Positions 1 through 5,197 of a stretch of 5,355 bases of DNA are shown piece after piece. The notes below the pieces were generated by a model. That model did no database searches. It was given only the letters and a program-made list of their open reading frames with translations, and was not told the DNA's origin. Location of the stretch: assembly GCA_007123395.1 (NCBI GenBank), contig SKLD01000450.1, positions 1-5,355 of the forward strand, read 5' to 3'. The position numbers and the translations under genes were made by a program. Source of the DNA: Opitutales bacterium. Its GTDB lineage: Bacteria > Verrucomicrobiota > Verrucomicrobiia > Opitutales > Oceanipulchritudinaceae. Numbering within the stretch: the stretch's first letter is position 1; each line of letters opens with the position of its first letter.

Positions 1-498
1 CTCCAGCTCGGCGGTCGCTTTCCCGAAAATCGCACGGGCCTCGTTTTCACGCACTTTCGCTTCCTCAAGGCGGATTTTCGCCAATAAATCATCGTCGTGC
101 AGCCGCTCGAAACGCTCTCGCGTGCGCCGTGCCTGCTCCCATGCCACGCGTGACGCCTCCTTTTGACGCTCCGCGGCCGCCCGCACTGCCTCAAGGTCAC
201 GGGCATCGACACGCAGAAGAGCTTGATTTTTTTCCACTCGATCGCCGGTCCGGACCATGACAGCCTCCACCGTGCCCGCCTGCCGCGTGCCCATCAGAGC
301 CCTTTGGTTCGGCCGCACCACGGCGGCGACCGTCAGCACGGACGGCTCGACCACCCTTTCGACCATCGCAACCCTCACCGTTCTGGCCTCCGCCACGGCT
401 TCCTGTCGTCCGGGATCCCCGCAGCCGGAAAAGGCAGCCGCGACAAGAAGAGTCGCAAAGCAAACTAAGCGGGACCGCGGAAACGGGTGCCTCCTCAT
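1..498 (-). CDS. RND/HlyD-type periplasmic adaptor lipoprotein (membrane-fusion protein), C-terminus outside window
   Basis: Membrane-fusion subunit of a tripartite efflux system, expected to bridge an inner-membrane pump and the TolC-like channel encoded just upstream. The 166 visible residues begin MRRHPFPRSR, followed by a hydrophobic stretch (about 11-24) and a lipobox-like FSGC with Cys26 as the likely lipidated residue. Phe at -3 is slightly atypical. Residues about 69-103 (GTRQAGTVEAV..VRTGDRVEKNQALLRVD) are the first half of the biotinyl/lipoyl-like barrel. Residues about 104-166 are charged and heptad-like, matching the alpha-helical hairpin of the family. The ATG overlaps the channel gene's stop as ATGA, and a GGAG lies 9 nt upstream (508-511), so translational coupling is likely. 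The rest of the hairpin, the second lipoyl half and the barrel domains lie beyond position 1. The family is clear; the substrate and the pump type (RND is most common for this architecture) cannot be read from here. Confidence 0.9.
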   Translation of the reverse strand, partial: MRRHPFPRSRLVCFATLLVAAAFSGCGDPGRQEAVAEARTVRVAMVERVVEPSVLTVAAVVRPNQRALMGTRQAGTVEAVMVRTGDRVEKNQALLRVDARDLEAVRAAAERQKEASRVAWEQARRTRERFERLHDDDLLAKIRLEEAKVRENEARAIFGKATAELE

Positions 499-1850
499 CG
501 CTCCACTCTCCAGTCCTCATCCGCGTTGACGGCAAGGCGATAGCTCTCGGCCGCGACCACAGCGTTGAACCGGGCGCCAACCTCCCGGATCCGCGCCCCC
601 AGTTCCTCCGCCTGAGCACGCAACATCGTTGTAATGTCATCGAGCCCCTCGGCATAACGTCCTTCGCTTTGCCTGAGAGCCTCTTCGGCATGACGCACAC
701 CATTCACGGCTTCCTCCCAGCCCAATAACTCCGCTCGCCAGAGGGCATGGGCCTCCACCGCCTCGGCTCTTGCGCGCGCGCGCAGGGCTCGTAGTTCCTC
801 GCGCGCTCCGCGCTCAAGCGCGCGCGCCTCAGCCAACTCCCCCGCTTGGGAATAGCCGGCGAACGGCGTCCACTTCAGGCTGATCCCCAAAAGCCATCCA
901 TCCTCATCAAGACCAAGCGGGCCTCTGCTTTCAAACCACTGGTAGCGACCCAGTAAATTGATCTCCGGAAGATATGCCGCACGGGCGCGGCGGGTTCCAT
1001 ACTCCGCCGCGCGTATCGTCGCCCGCAATGCCCTCACGTCGTCGCGCTTGGATAAAAAATCAACCGGCGGAACAACACTTGGAAGATCCCGCGGAGGCTC
1101 CGGTATGGGATCAAGCAAAACGATTTTTTTGTCCGCCTCCATTCCCAGAACGCGTCGCAGGTTCTCCCGCGCGATGCGCTCGCGCCCCTCCGCCATGGCC
1201 ACCCTCGCCTTCATCTCCGAGACGCGGGTTCGCGCCCGAAGGACATCAACGGGGGGAACCAAGCCCTCGCTCAAAGACCGTTCAGCTTGCTCCAAAACCC
1301 GCTCCGCCGTCCGGAGGCCACTCTTTTCCGCGGCAACAGCACGTTTCGCCGTCCGTTGCCCGAAATACGCCTCGACCACGGCGAGTGCGATTTCGTCTTC
1401 CGCGCGACGCAATGCAAAGCGGTTTGTTTCGACGGTTCGCTTTGCCTGCTTGCGCGCGTTCCATGCCCGGGCATTGAACAAGGGTTGCACAACTTGCACA
1501 CCCGCCGTCTGTCCCTCGAACGGCCCGAAATCACGGCGGATCAGCGAGGGCGGAAAGCTTGGATCGACGAAGGGGATATCCGCGAAAAGCGAACTATCCA
1601 ACCGCACATAACTCGCGTCCACGACCAACGTCGGCAAGTATCCCTGCCGCGCACGCAATTCCTGTGCTTGCGCCCGGGCCTTGCCCGCTCGAATGATTGC
1701 CAGCTCCGGATTTTCCGCCCGCGCGATCCTAATCGCATCGGCAACAGAAATCCCCAACGCATCGGAATCCCTTTGATTTCCGGCGTTGAGCGACAGGCAT
1801 AGTGCCATTGCAACTACCACCCCGATAAGACGTCGACCCGCTATATTCAT
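495..1850 (-). CDS. TolC/OEP-family outer-membrane efflux protein
   Basis: Outer-membrane channel and periplasmic tunnel of a tripartite exporter. From the ATG at 1850 it is 451 aa, a normal length for the family. The start MNIAGRR plus the hydrophobic LIGVVVAMALCLSL makes a good Sec signal peptide, cleaved around residues 23-25. Two OEP repeats are visible. Repeat 1 is about 35-245 (SVADAIRIARAENPEL, YLPTLVVDASY, VQVVQPLFN, then a long Arg/Ala/Glu-rich helix pair ending LRRVLGM). Repeat 2 is about 265-445 (YLPEINLLGRYQWF, LGISLKWTPFAGY, then a second helix pair). The paired YLP..Y and PLF/TPF elements are the internal duplication typical of TolC relatives. Alternative in-frame starts are ATG 1877 (AAGG 8 nt upstream) and TTG 1895. 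I prefer 1850 because the signal peptide then has a compact positive n-region, although its Shine-Dalgarno is poor. It is the first gene of the operon and overlaps the adaptor by 4 bp. Confidence 0.92.
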   Translation of the reverse strand: MNIAGRRLIGVVVAMALCLSLNAGNQRDSDALGISVADAIRIARAENPELAIIRAGKARAQAQELRARQGYLPTLVVDASYVRLDSSLFADIPFVDPSFPPSLIRRDFGPFEGQTAGVQVVQPLFNARAWNARKQAKRTVETNRFALRRAEDEIALAVVEAYFGQRTAKRAVAAEKSGLRTAERVLEQAERSLSEGLVPPVDVLRARTRVSEMKARVAMAEGRERIARENLRRVLGMEADKKIVLLDPIPEPPRDLPSVVPPVDFLSKRDDVRALRATIRAAEYGTRRARAAYLPEINLLGRYQWFESRGPLGLDEDGWLLGISLKWTPFAGYSQAGELAEARALERGAREELRALRARARAEAVEAHALWRAELLGWEEAVNGVRHAEEALRQSEGRYAEGLDDITTMLRAQAEELGARIREVGARFNAVVAAESYRLAVNADEDWRVER

Positions 1851-1884
1851 ACTCGACCCGCTTCCCGGGTTTTGCATCCGTGAA

Positions 1885-1911
1885 GCCTTACGCAATACGT
1901 CGGCTTGTCAA
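1885..1911 (-). promoter_or_regulatory. possible sigma-70-type promoter for the efflux operon
   Basis: On the minus strand a perfect TTGACA (1911-1906) is followed after 15 nt by TAAGGC (1890-1885), a poor -10 at short spacing. Transcription would start near 1878, giving the ATG at 1850 a leader of about 28 nt and leaving the ATG at 1877 essentially leaderless. The perfect -35 supports it; the weak -10 and short spacer count against it. Confidence 0.25.
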
Positions 1912-2004
1912 CGGCTCCTCAGCGCAAGGACAGAAATAATTCCATCGGTCCGGTGTAGGCTCCATTCATTCCGACCGCGATGTGGCAGCCGAGCACAAGC
2001 CAGG

Positions 2005-2019
2005 AAGGCGGAACGCCTT
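2005..2019. repeat. short perfect dyad in the divergent region
   Basis: AAGGCG-GAA-CGCCTT is a perfect 6-bp inverted repeat with a 3-nt loop. No T-run follows it on either strand and no gene ends nearby, so it is not a terminator. An operator or a chance palindrome are both possible. Confidence 0.35.
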
Positions 2020-2159
2020 GCAAAATGCATTGCCTTGTCGGCGAACCATGTGCGAACTGCACGGTATTCAACGAACATTCGGTGCAAACGGAGTTAGAAT
2101 GTTGATAAAGTTGGCATCCAAGCACGCGGTCGAAGGATGGTCCCGACTCCGGCATGGTT

Positions 2160-2175
2160 TGGTATGCATTTTGCG
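2160..2175 (+). promoter_or_regulatory. sigma-54-like -24/-12 element upstream of the response regulator
   Basis: TGGTATG-CATT-TTGCG matches the TGGCACG-N4-TTGCW consensus at 9 of 12 defined positions, with the invariant GG and GC at exactly the required spacing. If used, it would suggest autoregulation, because the downstream gene is itself a sigma-54 activator. However, the predicted start near 2186 leaves only about 7 nt before the ATG at 2193 and would exclude the Shine-Dalgarno at 2175-2181. It is therefore only a weak candidate. Confidence 0.25.
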
Positions 2176-2181
2176 AAGGGA
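2175..2181 (+). promoter_or_regulatory. ribosome binding site deciding the response regulator start
   Basis: GAAGGGA lies 11 nt before the ATG at 2193. It supports that start over the in-frame ATG at 2154, which would put an unconserved 13-residue extension before the receiver's first beta strand. Confidence 0.5.
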
Positions 2182-2192
2182 TTAAACACCTC

Positions 2193-3527
2193 ATGAACCT
2201 ATTGATAGTCGACGACGAGCAGAACGTGTTGGCGACCACGGCCATGACGATCAACACGTCAGGGGGCCACCAAGCGTTCACCGCTCAAAACACGCGGCAA
2301 GCCGACCGCATTTTGGCCGAAGAGGACATTCACGCCATCCTCCTCGACCGCATGCTCGGCAAGGAAGACGGGCTCGAATACCTTGAGCGCCTCAACTCAC
2401 AGGGCAACCGGCGGCCGATCATCATCTTCACCGCTTACTCATCGATCGAATCGGCTGTGGAGTCGATGCGCAAGGGGGCCTTCAACTATATTGAAAAGCC
2501 CTTCGTTCCCGAGCAGATCCGCCACATGTTGCATGTGTTGGAAGACAAAATCAGATCCATGAGGAAAATCGAAGAGCTGGAGAGCCAGTTCTCCCAAAAA
2601 GAGCCCCCGATCGTGATGGATTCGAAGGAGCCGCTGTTGATGGAAGCCTACCGGATCGCGCTGAAAGCGGCCCGCTCGGACGCCAGCATTCTCCTCTTGG
2701 GTCCAAGCGGCACCGGCAAGTCCGTCCTCGCCCGGCGCATCCACGAGGCCAGCGACCGCAGCGAATATCCCTTCGTCGAAATCAGCTGTCCCAGCCTCTC
2801 CAAGGAGTTGCTCGAATCGGAACTGTTCGGCCATGCCAAAGGGGCTTTCACGGGAGCTGTGAAGGAAACCTGGGGAAAGGTCCATGCGGCCGATCACGGC
2901 ACTGTTTTTCTCGACGAAATCGGAGAGTTGCCTCTCGAAATCCAGCCCAAACTCCTGCGGCTGATGCAAAAATGGGAATACGAGCGGGTTGGCGAAACCC
3001 GCCCGCGAAAAGCCAATGTGCGGATGATCACGGCCACCAACCGCGATCTGCAAAAGGAAGTCGAGGCCGGTCGATTCCGCGAAGACCTCTACTACCGCCT
3101 CAAAGTCATCACCGTCGAGCTGCCCCCCCTCCTCCAAAGACAAGCCGATTTGAGAACCTTGGCGGAGAGTTTCCTCGCATTCTACGCGGCCAAGATGAAT
3201 CGTCCCGAACTCTCCTTCGATCAAGAGGCACTCCAAGCCCTCCAAACCTACAACTGGCCCGGCAATCTACGCGAAATGCGCAACCTGATCGAACGCGCGG
3301 TCATCCTGTCCGAGGGCGAGCGGATCACGGCGGCGGATCTTTCCCTCCAGCCGGAACCAGCGGCCAATGGCCTCGCCTTGGGACAGGCCGTGCCGCTCAG
3401 CCAGATCGAAGAGGCCCACATCCGCCGCGTCCTCGAGCAGGCCGACGGTTACAGCCACGCCGCGCGGATTCTCGACATCGACACCGCCACCCTCTACCGG
3501 AAGCGAAAGAGTTTGGGGCTCTTGTAG
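2193..3527 (+). CDS. NtrC-family sigma-54-dependent response regulator, AlgB-like
   Basis: Cytoplasmic phospho-activated enhancer-binding protein of 444 aa, full length for the family. The receiver (1-115) opens MNLLIVDDEQ, with acidic pocket D7/D8/E9, phospho-acceptor D52 (LLDRMLG), T80 and K102 (KPF), all intact. The AAA+ domain (about 140-375) has Walker A GPSGTGKS (170-177), the sigma-54 contact loop GAFTGA (217-222), Walker B VFLDEIG (D241/E242), the GRFREDLYYRLKV arginine-finger region (293-305) and the sensor-II motif NWPGNLREMRN (354-364). The C-terminus is a Fis-type helix-turn-helix ending DTATLYRKRKSLGLL. The TLYRKRK recognition helix is my reason for calling it AlgB-like. Walker A has Pro and Ser where GESGTGKE is commoner, but the catalytic Gly/Lys residues remain. 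The receiver is therefore competent and should accept phosphate. The sensor gene begins 9 nt after its stop, so the two form an operon. The divergent efflux operon is a candidate target. Family confidence is high; the AlgB-subfamily assignment is by eye. Confidence 0.95.
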   Translation: MNLLIVDDEQNVLATTAMTINTSGGHQAFTAQNTRQADRILAEEDIHAILLDRMLGKEDGLEYLERLNSQGNRRPIIIFTAYSSIESAVESMRKGAFNYIEKPFVPEQIRHMLHVLEDKIRSMRKIEELESQFSQKEPPIVMDSKEPLLMEAYRIALKAARSDASILLLGPSGTGKSVLARRIHEASDRSEYPFVEISCPSLSKELLESELFGHAKGAFTGAVKETWGKVHAADHGTVFLDEIGELPLEIQPKLLRLMQKWEYERVGETRPRKANVRMITATNRDLQKEVEAGRFREDLYYRLKVITVELPPLLQRQADLRTLAESFLAFYAAKMNRPELSFDQEALQALQTYNWPGNLREMRNLIERAVILSEGERITAADLSLQPEPAANGLALGQAVPLSQIEEAHIRRVLEQADGYSHAARILDIDTATLYRKRKSLGLL

Positions 3528-3536
3528 CAAGCGATC

Positions 3537-4712
3537 ATGAACTCCAACGGACAAAAGGGTTCCCCGGCCTCCCGCCGTCAACCACCGCCCGCCCACGGCA
3601 CCATCGCCGCTGCGCTGGCACGCGGCCTTCTGGCACCGCAAGCGGACGGCGGCGAACCGGCGGTTCGTGCCTTCGCCAACTTTTTCGAAAATTCACCCGA
3701 CCCCATTCTGCTCTTCGACGCCTCCGGGGAAATCGTGGCGATAAACCAACGGGCAACGCTATTCTGGGACGGCAGTCGGGAAATCATCCCTCCGTCAGTG
3801 GTGGCCGAAGTGGTCGAGGTCGCCCAGCGCGAAACCCCCATCCGTCACTCCGGGAAGAAACAGCTCGTGGAAGTGCAAACCACCCGCGGCCAACGATTTT
3901 TCCTTCCCAATATCTTCCGGTTGCTTTCCCCGCCCGAGAACGTGGAAAAGGCCGGAGGCGCGCGGGACGAAATCATCGCCTGCGTCATGAAAGATGAAAC
4001 CGCGTGGATCCGCTCGGAAACCATCCGCAACAACCTGCTTGCCAGTATCAGTCACGAACTCAACACCCCGCTGACCAGCGCACGGGTCGCCCTTTATCTG
4101 CTGGCGGAGCAGCGGATCGGCGAGTTAAACGCGGACCAAGCGGAAATGGTGGACCGCGCCAAAGAGGATTTGAACCGGGAAATCGCCACCATCCGGAATG
4201 TTTTGGCACTCATGCGCACGGATAGCATCGAAGGCGCCGGAGCCTGCGAAGACACACACAATCTCCATGAAGTGCTGGACGAAGTCTTGATCGAGTTGCG
4301 CGAACAAACCGATGCTCTCGATCTCACCGTAAACCGCTTCGATTCCGAGCAAGCGCCGCTCGTCCGGATGGAGCACGATACCATCCGCCTGATGACCAAA
4401 CAAATCGTCTCCTGCATTATCAAGTATGTTAAAAAAGGAGCGGTCATCGATGTCATTACGATCGCGGACGAAAAGGACAATCTGCTCAAGTTGGTCAGCT
4501 CTGATCCCGCTCTTATCGACGCCTTGCCGGACAATCTTTTTGCGCTCCCCATGGAGAGCAGCAGCTTGCGCAAACTGGGATGTGTCGACCTCGGGCTCCG
4601 TGTGGTCCATGAAATCATCCGCCACCGCGGCGGCGAAATAAGTACCGAGCAAACCCCCGAAGCCGCTGTCCTGACCCTTCGGTTTCCCCGCCCCGACAAA
4701 CCGCGCGGATGA
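3537..4712 (+). CDS. soluble PAS-HisKA sensor protein with degenerate ATP-binding domain (KinB-like pseudokinase or phosphatase)
   Basis: Predicted cytoplasmic partner of the preceding regulator, 391 aa, with no membrane segment (KinB itself is membrane-bound). Residues 1-42 are Pro/Ala/Gly-rich and unstructured-looking. A PAS-like domain spans about 43-155 (FFENSPDPILLFDASGEIVA). The dimerisation/phospho-transfer helices span about 158-228, with ISHELNTPLTS giving phospho-acceptor H173, E174 and T177, and ALYLLAEQRIG..AKEDLNREI resembling KinB. The catalytic domain (about 275-385) is abnormal. The N-box position reads QIVSCIIKYVKKG, with Cys293 where the ATP/Mg-binding Asn belongs. No DxGxG G1 box is present (LVSSDPALIDALPDN instead). 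G2 is reduced to CVDLGL. The fold's end, HEIIRHRGGEI and the final strand LTLRFPR, is retained. The frame is open throughout, so this looks like a maintained protein and not a pseudogene. Kinase activity is doubtful; phosphatase or scaffold activity is my inference. Its TGA stop falls inside the first repeat unit downstream. Confidence 0.9.
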   Translation: MNSNGQKGSPASRRQPPPAHGTIAAALARGLLAPQADGGEPAVRAFANFFENSPDPILLFDASGEIVAINQRATLFWDGSREIIPPSVVAEVVEVAQRETPIRHSGKKQLVEVQTTRGQRFFLPNIFRLLSPPENVEKAGGARDEIIACVMKDETAWIRSETIRNNLLASISHELNTPLTSARVALYLLAEQRIGELNADQAEMVDRAKEDLNREIATIRNVLALMRTDSIEGAGACEDTHNLHEVLDEVLIELREQTDALDLTVNRFDSEQAPLVRMEHDTIRLMTKQIVSCIIKYVKKGAVIDVITIADEKDNLLKLVSSDPALIDALPDNLFALPMESSSLRKLGCVDLGLRVVHEIIRHRGGEISTEQTPEAAVLTLRFPRPDKPRG

Positions 4713-4795
4713 GGCAGGCCTTCAGCCTGCGCATGGGTGCGCTTCCGCATCCCCGGGCGTTGCCCGAGGCTACGGTGGATGAGGCCGTTGGCCTC
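4711..4795 (+). repeat. repeat unit 1: A-B-C hairpins, variant linker
   Basis: First composite unit, directly abutting the sensor stop codon. Its A-to-B linker (GCATGGGTGCGCTTCCGCA) differs from the GGGTGGGTGTGCCACCGCA linker of the later units, and its B stem carries a C-A mismatch. It therefore looks like an older or separately derived copy. It lacks the D module. Confidence 0.75.
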
Positions 4796-4802
4796 GCGGG
4801 AT

Positions 4803-4961
4803 TGAGGCAGGCCTTCAGCCTGCGGGTGGGTGTGCCACCGCACCTCGGGCGCTGCCCGAGGCTACGGTGGAATGAGGCCGTTGGCCTCGAGGGTGGGGCG
4901 CGGACCCGAAATCGCCCCGCGCATTTGGAAAAACGTAAACGCGAACGCAAAACCACCCGGA
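4803..4961 (+). repeat. repeat unit 2: A-B-C-D, left copy of a ~158-bp direct duplication
   Basis: Order is A hairpin, linker dyad GGTGG-GTGTG-CCACC (4825-4839), B hairpin with CTAC foot, C hairpin, D hairpin, then an A-rich tail built on AAACGY words and ending CCACCCGGA. It matches 5198-5355 with three substitutions (A/G after GGTGG, A/C after GGCCTCG, G/A in the tail) and one A-run length difference. Confidence 0.9.
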
Positions 4962-4965
4962 TGCG

Positions 4966-5168
4966 GCTACCACCTTCGGTAGCGCCCGGGGATTCGACAC
5001 GCCCGCCGCAACGCGCCGAAGGCGCAACCCCACCGTAGCCCCGGGCAACACCCGGGGGATCGACGCGCCCCCGCACAAACGCGCCAAAGGCGCAACCCCA
5101 TCGTAGCCCCGGGCAACGCCCGGGGGGGTCGATCCACCCCGTTTTTCGCAGGCTGAAGGCCTGCCTCA
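4966..5168 (-). repeat. inverted repeat block: truncated B, two B-E tandem units, inverted A
   Basis: This block sits in the opposite orientation between the two direct copies. CCCGGGG marks recur at 4985, 5051 and 5119, defining tandem units of 66 and 68 bp. Each unit contains a TCGAC-type linker, an E hairpin (GCGCC-RAA-GGCGC), CAACCCCA and a GTAG-B hairpin. The left end has a B copy missing one arm (GTAGCGCCCGGGG, 4979-4991). The right end is an inverted A hairpin (5147-5168). Confidence 0.8.
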
Positions 5169-5197
5169 ACCCCTCGCGCGTTGCCGTCCATCCGGGA

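Larger units (their letters stand above)
1851..2192. promoter_or_regulatory. divergent intergenic regulatory region between efflux and two-component operons
   Basis: This gap of about 340 bp separates two operons transcribed away from each other, so both promoters must lie here. It is locally more AT-rich than the flanking genes. It holds a small dyad at 2005-2019, an 11-bp inverted repeat (2020-2030 and 2164-2174), repeated GCGAAC words at 2041-2057 and a sigma-54-like element at 2160-2175. A short dyad (ACCCG-N5-CGGGT, 1856-1870) sits in the presumed leader of the channel gene. Short open frames cross the region on both strands, but none has recognisable protein features. I see no tRNA, riboswitch or terminator signature. 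Confidence 0.6.

Noticed and set aside
958..1611. Long open frame (217 codons) on the plus strand opposite the TolC-like gene
   Set aside because: Its Arg/Ser/Ala-rich sequence has no recognisable domain and is antisense to a clear OEP coding sequence; it is a high-GC shadow frame.
1874..1888. Sigma-54-type site on the minus strand before the channel gene (GGC..TGC with correct GG/GC spacing)
   Set aside because: Only the invariant dinucleotides and a few bases match. Several equally poor matches occur in the same region, as expected by chance in this GC-rich DNA.
2095..2100. TAGAAT as a -10 box for the response regulator
   Set aside because: No acceptable -35 hexamer lies 16-18 bp upstream.
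2154..2192. N-terminal extension of the response regulator from the ATG at 2154
   Set aside because: The receiver fold begins at MNLLIVDDE (2193), which has its own ribosome binding site; the extension resembles no family member.
2439..3245. 268-codon open frame on the minus strand opposite the response regulator
   Set aside because: It lies wholly within the AAA+ gene. Its residues mirror antisense codons of conserved motifs and show no fold signature.
2972..3997. 341-codon open frame on the plus strand spanning the regulator-sensor junction
   Set aside because: Pro/Arg/Gly-rich and out of frame with two well-supported genes; a composition artefact.
5119..5146. Possible intrinsic terminator (G-run/C-run followed by GTTTTT)
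   Set aside because: The stem is only about four G-C pairs around a long loop, and a G precedes the T-run. It lies about 400 bp after the nearest gene end.
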